Assembly (NCBI GenBank): GCA_019454045.1
Contig: SKCR01031831.1
Coordinates: 1 to 64,000 of the forward strand
Length of the DNA: 64,000 nucleotides
Origin: Zanthoxylum bungeanum
Taxonomy: Eukaryota; Streptophyta; Magnoliopsida; Sapindales; Rutaceae
Direction: 5' to 3'
Shown here: positions 48,021 to 58,359 of the stretch, in pieces
Layout: each line of letters opens with the position of its first letter
How positions within the stretch are numbered: position 1 is the stretch's first letter
Notes under the pieces: model-generated
The model's database searches: none
The model's input: only the letters and a program-made list of their open reading frames with translations
What the model was told of the DNA's origin: nothing
Translations under genes and position numbers: made by a program

Positions 48021-48737
48021 TTAATGTGTCAGACGACAATGCCACATGTAAGCTTCATCTTTTAGATTACTCCTTTTGAGCCTTTTGTTTGTCATTTTGT
48101 GTTTAGGAGATTCATTTACATTCAAAATATAAAGACCATTATTTGCAACAACAGTGCAAATTTCTGCATCATTTTTATATAAATAACACCCAGTGTTTCT
48201 AAATACAAAAGTGTACCCATGCTGGGTTAACAAAGATACAGATATAATATTCCTAGTTAAACTAGGTATATAATAACAGTTCAAAAGTTTAAGTACATGC
48301 CCTGAGGGCAGTTCCAAAACAAAAGTCCCTACAGCCAAAACAGCAACTGGTGTTCCGTTTCCGACTCGTAGGTCAACCTCCCCTGAAGCCAGCATCCTGC
48401 TATTCTGCAGATCCTGCAAATCAGTACAAATATGAGCAGCACAACCAGAATCAAAAATCCAATTTTTAAGACTAGAAGTAGTCATATTTATTTCAATAAC
48501 AAACATACCAGAGGCTGGTGCCTTGCCTGCCTTGATATCCTCCTTGTGTCCCTTGCCCATTCGGCAGTCACGTTTCCAGTGACCCTTCTTGCCGCAGTTG
48601 AGGCAGACATCTTGAGATTTGTTCCTTGGCTTCCCAGAAGCTTTTGTCGACTTGCCTTTACCCTTGTTCTTATGTTTCCTCTTCCTCACCCCTCCAGTTG
48701 CCTTAAGCCCAGCCTTTGGCCCGAGAGGTCGATGCAT
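48021..48737 (-). pseudogene. pol: Cop-D nucleocapsid zinc knuckle, protease and pre-integrase domain
   Basis: A 238-codon frame. A lysine-rich basic stretch is followed by the CX2CX4HX4C knuckle CLNCGKKGHWKRDC (plus about 48564-48605), which binds RNA. Then comes the aspartic protease with WIFDSGCAAHI (active Asp-Ser-Gly, plus about 48430-48453) and LRVGNGTPVAVLAVG. It ends in the gag-pre-integrase domain (YMWHCRLTH). The frame stops at 48021 because two bases are missing relative to the expected H-I-N-K-T-R-I. The N-terminal link to gag is lost by a shift near 48700-48740. Confidence 0.9.
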
Positions 48738-49350
48738 AGTGCGCCTCGCGCTTGCCCCCTTTTAGGAGTTCTTTTTCAGACTCCTTCAAGACGGATAACA
48801 GCTCTCCAAGAGAGTCATCCGTGTCCATCAACTTATAGTTGATTATAATTTGTTTCCAAGTATCGGGAAGCGATTGTAAGATCAAATCCACAGTCAGCTC
48901 AGCCTCCAAGACTATTCCCATATTGGCCAACTCATCAATATCGGCGATCATTTGAGCCCCGTGGGCCTCAACTGATGCGCCTTCAGTCATTCGGGCGCGG
49001 AAGAGTTTCTTCACCAACTCATACCTTTCCATCCGCTTGTTGGAGCGGTGGAGATCTCGAAGTCTAGCCATCATATTATAAGGATCCAAGTCCCTATTCT
49101 GGCGACGAAAGTGTTGAGTCATAGAAGCTAACATAATAGCCTGAGCTGTGTCACAATCATTGCTGTGAGTTTTCCATAACTCCAGCTCAAGTGGGTCAGT
49201 GGGCTTAGGCGGGAGAGGTGTTTGTATAGTATACAGCATCCTCTCAGCCCCAAGGACTATCCTCAGGTTCATTTCCCAATCAGCGAAGTTTGTCCCCTTA
49301 AAGACATTGTCACCCATGATGATGTCTCGGACATTTACCTTGCTAGCCAT
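48703..49350 (-). CDS. gag: Cop-D gag, capsid part
   Basis: A 215-codon frame starting MASKVNVRDIIMGDN. It shows the copia gag fold signature (FADWEMNLRIVLGAERMLY near residue 22, then LHRSNKRMERYELVKKLFRARM and DLILQSLPDTWKQIIINY), of the UBN2/Retrotran_gag_2 kind. Gag assembles virus-like particles and packages RNA. The ATG at 49350 is preceded by a 2.2-kb leader. The frame ends in ASTSRAKGWA and a stop; the nucleocapsid follows in another frame, so one small indel separates it from pol. Up to that point the protein looks intact. Confidence 0.9.
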   Translation of the reverse strand: MASKVNVRDIIMGDNVFKGTNFADWEMNLRIVLGAERMLYTIQTPLPPKPTDPLELELWKTHSNDCDTAQAIMLASMTQHFRRQNRDLDPYNMMARLRDLHRSNKRMERYELVKKLFRARMTEGASVEAHGAQMIADIDELANMGIVLEAELTVDLILQSLPDTWKQIIINYKLMDTDDSLGELLSVLKESEKELLKGGKREAHYASTSRAKGWA

Positions 49351-49598
49351 CTCAACTACGATAGTCCAACTATCTAGTTAACGATAAAATGGGTACAGTC
49401 AAACTGTTACAAAAAATAACAATGTATTAGTCCAACTAATTATAATAAATAGACGAAATAATTTTGAAGAACGCGTAAGGCAAAGTATCTGAATGAAATT
49501 GCAAATTCACATACTAGCCTCCCACTATTTTCATCAAGTCTCTAACCCTCTGTTGAGAACTCGGGAAATCCTATTTCCTAGTGGGCTAGGATCCCGTT

Positions 49599-49644
49599 AA
49601 ATAACACACAACCTTGACTTTGGCCAACAAGCTGTATGCTATTT
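49599..49644 (-). ncRNA. Leader hairpin 4 (Cop-D)
   Basis: Minus strand AAATAGCATACAGC pairs with GTTGTGTGTTATTT over 14 consecutive positions, including three G-U, around the exact loop TTGTTGGCCAAAGTCAAG (plus 49613-49630). Confidence 0.65.
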
Positions 49645-49865
49645 AACTAGGTAGATCTCACAGATCAATTGGATCCAATCCAATTCCTAGATCCGGTTAG
49701 GTGGACATCCAAGTCCTAAACATATTGCGTATGCCAATGTATCTAATACATTTTCTAACCATATCCTCCGAATCATCTAGGCCTTGGCTTTGGCACAACA
49801 AACCTAATGATTCCAGTTAAGCGGGACCCATTGACAAGGATAGTTTCGTAATCAATGTCGTTGGA

Positions 49866-49905
49866 CAAGAAGTGATCTTGACTTTGGCCAACAAATCACA
49901 ACTTG
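49866..49905 (-). ncRNA. Leader hairpin 2 (Cop-D)
   Basis: CAAGTTGTGAT/ATCACTTCTTG around the same loop (plus 49877-49894). Relative to Cop-A2 and Cop-B, both partners of one pair changed (G-C to A-U). Confidence 0.6.
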
Positions 49906-51531
49906 GACAAGACACCGATGTGGAACAAAACTCTCATGATTCAAGTACATCCTAATTGACAAGGTCTTGACTTTGGCCAACAAACCAATGCCAATCGGAT
50001 CTTGAACAAGAATCATTCAATGGAAGGATAATCGCTTAATATAGATTGAGGGATTTTTGCGTAATTGGCAACCAATTTATTATCTTTGTTAGGTCTCATC
50101 AACATACACCCTTAAGCATGCTTCTAAAACATCATAAAGCGCGCGTAAAGTAAATTAATAGTGATATACGGATGGATATAAAACACAACTTGTTCCTAGA
50201 ACAAATCACTCCCTTTCCTCTCCCCGCTAGCACTATTCTACTACTACCCAATTACATAATACAATAAGAGAAACCTCATTTGCATTGAGGGGAATTAGGT
50301 GAGAAGAGAATACAAAGAGATAAAAGAGATAAGGCTGGACACGCAGGTCCAATTTATAAATTCTAAATTTACAATAATTTCTAAAATTACCCTTTCCCTT
50401 CTAATATCCATCCGATATACACTATTCATTCATCACATACATATATATTCAAACAAGACATGCTTTTACAACCAATCTAATCAATTAATTAGTCTTTGTT
50501 TAAATGATCATCCAATGTTCAAACAACGGTTTTGATTTTGCGCGAGTCCAACTCGTTTGAGAATAAGTACATAAGGTACGAATTTACGAATTATATCGAA
50601 CTACTTATTAAATCTAATTTAATTCGTATTCAATACTAATTCAATTATTTAATTCCAAATTAAATGTTTACACTTTTAATGTGCTTTAAAGACTTAGATT
50701 CTAAATCTAATCTAATTGGGTCTCAAAGCCCAACTAACATCCAATGTTTGTTTAATTAAAGTCCGATGGGCTTTCAATTGATTTATTAAGGCTTGGGCTT
50801 TGGTCAATGTGGGTCAAACCCAATTACCAAGCCCAAATAAGGAATCACCCTTAAATGCCACAAAACCAATTTCAAGCCCATAAGGCCCAATTAAACTTTA
50901 AAGCCCATTATACTACATTTGGACTTAATGGAGTGATTTAGGCCCAATTGATCCAATCCTTTTGGCCCAAATCTACTTGGCCCAACCAAGCCCATTATGC
51001 CCAAATATAATATTACAAGCCCAATTTAACAATTAAGCCCATAATTTAAATTTCAATATTCCAAATTTTAAAATTCAATTAATTAAAGTGTAAAACCAAG
51101 ATTGATACATTAACCAAATATTTCAAAATACCAATTTAATTTATTATCATCTATTGTTCAAAAACATATGTCCACATTAATTTGAACAAAAATCAAGTCC
51201 ATTTTCATGTCCATTAGTATTCGGCCAAGTGAGATTTTTGTGTCGATTTGTTTTTCAATCCGATTGAATCACTAATCTACGTCCCGTATACGTTTTAAGT
51301 CATCCAATGATCTTGTACACACAAAAAAATTCCAACACATCCAATGTTCATACCCATTCGGCCAAGGTTACATTTTTGGGAAAAATCATCCAATGCATTT
51401 TTCACAAAATTGATTCCATATAATATCATTCTATATACATGTAAGCATACTCATTCATAAAAATTCACAAGAACATGCTTCAATCAATTTTAACCCAAAT
51501 TTTAACCTAATATATTTCATGCTTAAACATA

Positions 51532-51543
51532 GCTCTGATACCA
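51532..51543 (-). other. Cop-D primer-binding site
   Basis: Minus strand TGGTATCAGAGC, an exact initiator tRNA-Met complement, one base after the LTR end. Confidence 0.88.
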
Positions 51544-51544
51544 T

Positions 51545-53528
51545 TGTTGGTTACTATAATTAGTCCCAAGGAAAGATTAAGCTTATGAAATACAACAAAA
51601 GAATAGATATAATAAACTTGAAGCATGACGGAATCATACTTACAAAGTTTTGTGATGAAAAGATGAACAAAGTTTGAAGCTCCAAGATCCTTGAAGTTTC
51701 GGCCAAGAGGAGAAAAGAGTTGAAAGCTCCAAGCTTTGTGTATTCCAAGCTCCAAGGTGGTTTCCCTATCACCTCCTTTGATTCCTTGCTTGTGCTAGCA
51801 AAAATGGAGAATGAGAAAACAATTTTCTGCCTTGTTGGTGCAGCTCACGGCGTGAGCAAGAGAGGAAGAGAGGAGAGTGTTTCACTTTTGATTTTTTTTC
51901 CTTTGCATGCCAAAAAACGTGAATGACCAAGGAAAATGAAAAGTGAAGTGATATCTAATACCAAAAGAATTTTTTAATGCAAAAAATCCTTCCAAAACCG
52001 TGCATGGCTTTCCCTCCAAAATGAATCCATCATTTGCTATCATTACCATACTTTGAGATTAGAGACAATGCATCATCCCTCAAAGGTGACTAGATACATT
52101 CACTATCTATTCGTATTAAGTAATGAGATATCGCGATGTGATTTGCGGATATCACTCGATTCAAAATACGAATGTGTCCGCAAGCACTTTCAGGCTCGGT
52201 TTCGTTAATTCCAAATTAACGAATTTCCGTCGCGACGTGAATTAAATAATTACGCCTTGCGAAATTACTATTCAGTTCGCTAATGAATTAATTCTAAATT
52301 AATTCGTTTGCCCGAATTAAAATCCGATTTTAATTCCGCGTCGAAATCTAATTTCGTTTAATAATATATCGAATATATTATTTTATCGATTAATTCCAGA
52401 TTAATCGATCTCTCTCTCTCTCCTAATAAGGCATTTTATCCAAGATAAAGTTTCTCTCGTTATTAATCCAAGATTAATAAAGTTCGAATCAAACATCATA
52501 GGTGAATCTTCAGGAAGCGACCCAAGAGATCTCCGGATATGTTGGCAGTAAATACGGTCGTTGGATAATCCAAACACGTACGTACCTCGTACTACGTTTT
52601 TACCGATTTACAAGACAAGGTTGGCTTCTAGCAAAGCGCCATGCCTACCCAATTCTCCAGAAATATTCTTACTGGAATATTAGATCTATATCAAGCGTAG
52701 TATACCGTAGTATTGCGTACATCGATCCAGTATCGGACGATCACATGTTAGGCCTGGGGCTGGAAATGTGTCTGCCCCGTACGAAACATATATCGGACAT
52801 CAAGCAACTAGTCTCTTTAAATCGGGCAATACTGACCTAGTCATATTGTCCCGACGGTTGCAACCTTTTATAGAGCACTAGTTCTGTATCCTGCATGATC
52901 ATCAACTCCATATGTCTGAAGTGACACTTCCATCTTGACATCACACCCAGTGCACTACGATTCCTGATAAACCCAGAAGAGGTGAACACAGAACCAGTTA
53001 AGGTCCCCCAACCACCAAAACCAAAGTTTACCTATTGTCGCAAGTACTAGCGATGCAAGTCTCAGGTTAAGACCATATACACCTACCCTGATGCGGCCTC
53101 CCATAGACACGCAGGCATACTACCAATGGGATTCCGCGGGGTCTATCCAGAGCGAAGCTGTTTTCCGTACCATCGGTAAAACACAACCTCCTATCGCACT
53201 TGCATAAGTATCCTATACTTAAATATATGAGAACTATGCCGTTGTGCCCTCACAACATGCAAAGTGCAATACTAGTCTATTCCGCATTATCGATGTCCAA
53301 TCTCGATAATACTCCGACTAGGGATATTTAATGATTTAAACCTTTATGTATTGATACTGTCTCATATCATCTCAATACGGAATTAATCATATGGACTTTC
53401 GCCATTATATATCAAAGTAAATAAATTACAAAACGGCAAAAGGCAATTTCATTATCACATAGTTAATTTTGTACAATAATACAATATCATTTACAAAACA
53501 GTGACGCTATGGGTCATAATGTCTAACA
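51545..53528 (-). repeat. Cop-D 5' LTR
   Basis: A 1984-bp LTR nearly identical to 43435-45423. Dyad at plus 53272-53321; TATA-like box at plus 53218-53227. Differences include a 3-bp indel near 51850 and several one-base indels. Confidence 0.92.
53218..53227 (-). promoter_or_regulatory. TATA-like box of Cop-D 5' LTR
   Basis: Minus strand TATATTTAAG, downstream of the conserved U3 dyad (plus 53272-53321) in the same register as Cop-A2. Confidence 0.5.
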
Positions 53529-53533
53529 GATAA

Positions 53534-55282
53534 GGTAATCATGAGTCGCTCTGAGCTACCATTTCCTTCTACGGATAAGCATTAACAGTGCAATACTTAT
53601 TTTGAATAAGGTTCCATAAAAGTTTGTTTGACAGATATCATATTAGATATGAACTAGAAAGAAACTGGGTTTCTCATTCCTGAACATTTGGGTATGATAG
53701 GCATATGTTTGGATGATACCAAACTAAAACCCAAATTGGATAAGTGCCAATTGTAGGTTATCCTAGGGATACCATAAGTATAGTACTTATACAACTCACA
53801 TGAGAACAATTTAATTGTTGCTCAACATATGGTTTTCCTAATGGAACACAAATAGTTCATTAAGGATGAAACTATACCATGATCTTCGAATACACAAGAA
53901 CCACGTAAGTCAGAGAGAGTCAGAAAACAACCTGGGGTATGGGTTTCTGATCTCACCTCGTAAAGATGTCTATCTTTTGGGGTATACCACCTGACTACGT
54001 ATGAGGAAGTGATACGAGGTATCGACTCCCTATTATGGCAAAGTGCCATGAGTCCGAAATGGATTCCATGTAAACCAACTATGTTTGGATACTAGTTGAT
54101 GTACCGCAAGGCATTGTGGCTAATGGTACTATATCAGTCTTCAAGGAAGACATTCATGGAAGGCAACATACCAACGTGTAAAGCTAGGCTTTTAGCAGAA
54201 AGGTATCATTATCAATATTATGTTGATTTCGATTCAACATTTTAACTGTTGCCATGGTAAATCCATTTGGATAAAGCTTGCTAAAGCTGCATGTTTCATT
54301 TATGAAATGTGACAGCTGAACGGGAAAATCGCTTTCCTGAAAAGGAAACCTTTTGGAGGATGTTTATAACATCCTGACAGTTTTATCGTACCATAACTAG
54401 CAAACAAGGTTTGCAGGTTATTCGATCCATGTTTGGATTGAAGCAAGCATTAAGTTCTTGGGATTATCATTTTGATGTAATCATAATAGTTTATGATTTA
54501 ATTCAAAATGAAAAGATTCTTGCGTACATAAGAGGGTTAGTGGGAGCGCACTGACAGTTAATGTCCTATAAATAATGATAATATGTCATTTCTTGGAAAT
54601 GTTATTCCCATATAACAATCGGTGAAAGCTTGGCTTTCAAGAAAATTCTCCGAGGAATCGTACATTGAAAAATGTACGCGACCTGGTGTTTCATACGCTT
54701 TGAGCATATAAAGTCACAAACAGGCCAATCCAAGTGATGGTCATTGGATTGATGTTAAGAACATCCGTTAGTATCTTAGAGAACTAAGGATGTTGTCTCA
54801 AACTATGGAGATGGAGAACTTGTAGTGACTGGGATCACTACTGCAAGTTTCCTAACCGATTAAACGACTAAAAGGTCATAACAATGGCACTATACAGTTT
54901 GAATAACGGAACAGTGAGCTGAAAATCTTCCAAGCAAGATACTATTACCGAATAAACAACAAATGCGGGTTATTGCTGCAGCTGAGGCGGCAGTAGAAGC
55001 CTTCTGGGTCGATACAAAATCTAATTAGATTAGATATAGTTCTGTTAGCAGCTGAGCTATGCTTCATCACAGGCTAAAGAATTAACGGTCTCATCAACGA
55101 TCCAAATATATACTTCGATATTCATCTAATTCGTTCGGATCATACATCGTGGCGATGTGATGATCGAATAAATTGCATCAGACGATAATCATGCAAATCC
55201 GCTGACGAAAGCTTTTCCTTAGCAATTTGAGCTAACCGTACATAGTTCGGGTGTCAGACACTCGAGTCACTGACTATTGGCC
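53534..55282 (+). pseudogene. Cop-B fossil integrase end, RT and RNase H
   Basis: Continuation of 41851-43434 after Cop-D. It carries the shared one-base losses at 53582-53590 and 53627-53640. Unlike Cop-A1 and Cop-A2 it still has a decayed YVDD region, at about 54558-54611. An RNase H tail lies near 54960-55010. No usable frame. Confidence 0.8.
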
Positions 55283-55293
55283 AAGTGGGAGAT
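55283..55293 (+). other. Cop-B polypurine tract
   Basis: AAGTGGGAGAT directly before the 3' LTR. Confidence 0.8.
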
Positions 55294-57329
55294 TGTTGGA
55301 CAATTATGACCCATAACGTCACTATTTGTACAGATCGTGGTGTTGATGTACAAATTAATTAGGTGACAAAGGAGATTGCTCTATTATCATTTGTGATTAG
55401 ATCACCAAGATGTATAAATGATAAAAGGTCCTTATGATTTGTTCCTGGATTGAGAATGATATGAGACAGTATCAGTCCATGAAGGATAAATCATTAAATA
55501 AACCTAGTCAGAGTATTATCGAGATTGGCCATTGATAAATGCATAAAAGACTAGTATTACACTTGTGCACGTTGTGAGGGCACAATGGCATAGTTCTCAT
55601 ATATTTGGGTATAGAATGCTCAAGCAAGGGTAATAGGAGGTTGTGTTTTACCGATGGTACAGGAAATAGCTTCGTTCTGTATAGACCCCTTCGGAATTCC
55701 ATTGGTAGTATAACTATGTGTCTATGGAAGTCTGAAATCAGGGTAGGTGTATTTGGTCTTAACCTGAGACTTGCACCGCTAATACTTGTGACAATCAATA
55801 TACTTTGGTTTTGGTCGTCCAGGGCTTTAACCGGTTCTGTGTATGCCTCTTCTGGGTATATTGAGAATCGTAGTGTATTGGGTGTGATGTCAAGATGGAA
55901 GTATCACTTCAGTTATAGTGGAGATGATGATCACGTAGAATACGGAACTTGTTCTCTTATATGCTGCAGCTATCGGGATATTATGACAAGGTCATGTATA
56001 TCCGATTATAGACTAGTTACCAAAGATCCGATATGTGCTTCGTACGGGGCAGACACAATTCCAGCCCCAGGCCTAGCACGTGAACATCCGATACTGGATC
56101 GACATACTCAATACTACCTATACTACGTCTGATATAGATCGTTTATTCCTGTAAGCATGTTTCTGGAGAATTGGGTAGGCATGGCGCTTTCCTAGAAGCC
56201 AACCTTGTCTTCTAAATCAGTATAAATGTAGTACTAGGTACTTACGTGTTCGGATAGTCCGACGACCGTATTTACTGCTAACATATCTGGGGATCTCATG
56301 AGTCACTTCCCAAAGATTCATCGATGATGTATGACTCGCACCTTAATTAATATGGGATTAATTATATGAAAGAGAAAATTAATCTGGGATTAATTGCGGA
56401 GGTATTTTATCTGGGATAAAATATCATTAAAATAGAGAAAACGATTAATTTGGAATTAATCGATTAAAATAATATATTCGATATATTATACGAAATTGGA
56501 TTTCGACGCGGAATTAAAATTAGATTTTAATTCGGGCGAATGAGTTAATTTAGAATTAACTCGTTAGCGACATGAATAGTGATTTCGCTAGGCATAATCA
56601 TTTAATTACGTCGCAACGAAAAATTCGTTAATTTGGAATTAGTGAACCCGAGCCCAAGATTGTTTGCGAGCGCATTCGCATTTCGAATTCGAGTGCGGCA
56701 CGCAAGTCAAATCAAGCGTCAAATGATTAGTCGCATCAAGCGTCAAATCACATGTCACTTTGAGTGATGTGACAAGTTGTCACTTGATTTATTGATGTTG
56801 GTGGTTGAAGGCATTTATTGCTTGACTTTTGAAAAAGAAAAAGTTGGTATATGTTTATTTGTTTTTTTAAAAAAAAATATCAATTACACATTTTTTCATT
56901 TTCTCTCTCTTGGTTCACGGTTTTGGAGCCAACTTCTTCTCCCTCTCTCTCTCGGAAAAAACAGCTTCTTCCTCCTCTGTTTTTCTGGTTGGACCGAAAA
57001 AATGGAGAAGCTATGGAGATTTGTTGCAAACCTTCAAGGTGCTAACACACATAGAGTTATCATAAGGTGATAGGGTAGTAATTCCGTGAGCTTGGAAACC
57101 ATTTTGGAAGCTTGGAGTTTGAAGACATTAATGGAGGACCATGACCGATTTTGAAGAGCAAAACAGTGAGTTTGCCGTGAGCCTTGGAGCTTCTCAAAGG
57201 GCATAAAAAGTTTTGTTCTTCGTAGCATCCAATCCGTTCATTGTGAGTATGATTCCGCCATTCTCCTTTGTTGTATTCACTTGTTTCATTGCATTAAAAT
57301 GATCATTGGGACTTAATAGAAACCCAACA
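55294..57329 (+). repeat. Cop-B 3' LTR
   Basis: A 2036-bp uninterrupted LTR. Comparison with it shows where Gyp-E cut the 5' LTR. Dyad at 55504-55554 (CTAGTC/GACTAG outer arms). A 175-codon open frame here (55605-56132) has only a shorter counterpart in the other LTR and is not considered a gene. Confidence 0.9.
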
Positions 57330-57625
57330 GATGTTACATATCGTCGTCCCCTCATACGCCTAACTAGAGCCAGAAGTAAAAATCCATGACTTTGGGGCAT
57401 TACGTATCATCGTCCCCCAAAGCATGCCACTACTGTCACTGAAAGTTATGGTCTTGGGGCATTACGTATCGCCGCCCCCCAAATCACTGAACTAGAACTG
57501 GGGGTGTGGATCTATGCTACCCTCCAAGCTCTAAATCTAGGATTTAGGGGCATATGTCATCCCTAGTCCTAAACTAGGATATGAGGGCGTTACGTATCGC
57601 TGTCCCCCCAGTCCTCTACATGTGC
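57330..57625. repeat. Subrepeats in Gyp-F LTR
   Basis: TTACRTATCRYCG-type cores near 57334, 57404, 57461 and 57590, and a weaker one near 57549, each flanked by G-run and C-run, so each can fold back on itself. Confidence 0.6.
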
Positions 57626-58334
57626 ACATGTGCTATCTGTCTATTCCAAGCAAAATAAAGTTACATTTTGAGATGGGTTTTTCCCTCATGCCTAAAAAAA
57701 CCACAAAATCAATATCTGAAAATATTGATTTTCTCGAACGTATCTTTGCATGAAAATAACTGTAATGAAAATCATCTAACGCCCTATAGCGTAAAAATAT
57801 AAGTCTGAAACGAAAAATACAAAATAAAATTCAATTTAAGAGAAGAGTGTCCACTCACAGATTATAAAATGTGTATGCGTTTCTCACTTGCTGAAGAAAG
57901 CTCTGGTTCGTGCGATATTCTATAATTGATAATTCGATTAGAAAATGGACTAAGAATGTATAGGTCGGAATCCAGCTAAATTTTCCTATTCAAATAAGGG
58001 TTATCACGCTGAAGCATATAGTACGTATATTATGACATAATTTATATATACGGGTTGATATAAGAATTATAGGGTAGCCTCTAACACGTTCGGGGGAAAC
58101 TGGGATGGTTTGAAACTGATTTGGGCAATTACTTGTCCACGCATCGCGACGTAAGGCAGTGCGTGGCGTGACGCGAATCGTCCAAAGGCGATCGCAAAAT
58201 TTTTCCGTGCGTGTCGCGACATGACTTACACCAGAAGCATTTCTGGGAAATTTCCCAGATCGTGTCGTGAAGCAGGGCTTTCTGCGTCGCAATGCAAGGC
58301 CAAATTCTGGTCTAAATCTTCATTCTCTCATACG
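57330..58334 (-). repeat. Gyp-F LTR, right segment
   Basis: Continues the gypsy-like LTR interrupted at 29736. Contains five diverged blocks of the type GGGGCATTACGTATC..GTCCCCC between 57330 and 57625, then AT-rich sequence and a stretch with several GTCGCGAC-like motifs. Ends where Gyp-E2 begins; the LTR outer edge was not identified. Confidence 0.5.
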
Positions 58335-58359
58335 TGTAGACAACAGAAATCGGCGACGC
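58335..58359 (-). repeat. Gyp-E2 3' LTR, outer 25 bp
   Basis: TGTAGACAACAGAAATCGG followed by CGACGC aligns with the Gyp-E LTR edge at 30790. It is separated from the rest of the LTR by the solo copia LTR; the last five bases GACGC are the duplicate. Confidence 0.8.

Larger units (their letters stand above)
49351..51531 (-). other. Cop-D leader with hairpin array
   Basis: About 2.2 kb from primer site to gag ATG. TGGGCC-type motifs are dense at about 50690-51010. Hairpins in plus coordinates: 49963-49986 (1), 49866-49905 (2), 49778-49806 (3, variant loop), 49599-49644 (4). No credible upstream gene. Confidence 0.75.
43435..53528 (-). mobile_element. Cop-D, near-complete copia element
   Basis: A 10,094-bp minus-strand element inserted into Cop-B with perfect TSD GATAA (43430-43434, 53529-53533). 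LTRs are 1989 and 1984 bp and differ by about ten substitutions and nine small indels by eye. From its own 5' end: LTR, primer site, 2.2-kb leader with hairpins, gag, zinc knuckle, protease, integrase, RT, RNase H, polypurine tract, LTR. Five or six small frame lesions occur in the 3.9-kb coding part, about the indel density seen between its LTRs, so it may have been intact when it inserted. It is the only plausible recent source of proteins for the copia family in this window. Confidence 0.93.
29737..57329 (+). mobile_element. Cop-B, old copia element split by two insertions
   Basis: Plus-strand copia in three pieces: 29737-30789, 38634-43434 and 53534-57329. It has both LTRs, a canonical primer site, leader with hairpins, fossil gag-pol and polypurine tract. 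Flanks GGTGT (29732-29736) and GATGT (57330-57334) fit a target duplicate with one later change. The first 300 bp of the two LTRs differ by roughly 5-6%, making it much older than Cop-D or Cop-A2, as the nesting requires. Gyp-E sits in its 5' LTR and Cop-D in its integrase fossil. Confidence 0.88.

Noticed and set aside
55605..56132. A 175-codon open frame in the Cop-B 3' LTR (and a 150-codon one at 30048-30500)
   Set aside because: Lies across the U3/R part of an LTR, differs in length between the two LTRs, is absent as a frame in Cop-A2 and Cop-D LTRs, and shows no domain.
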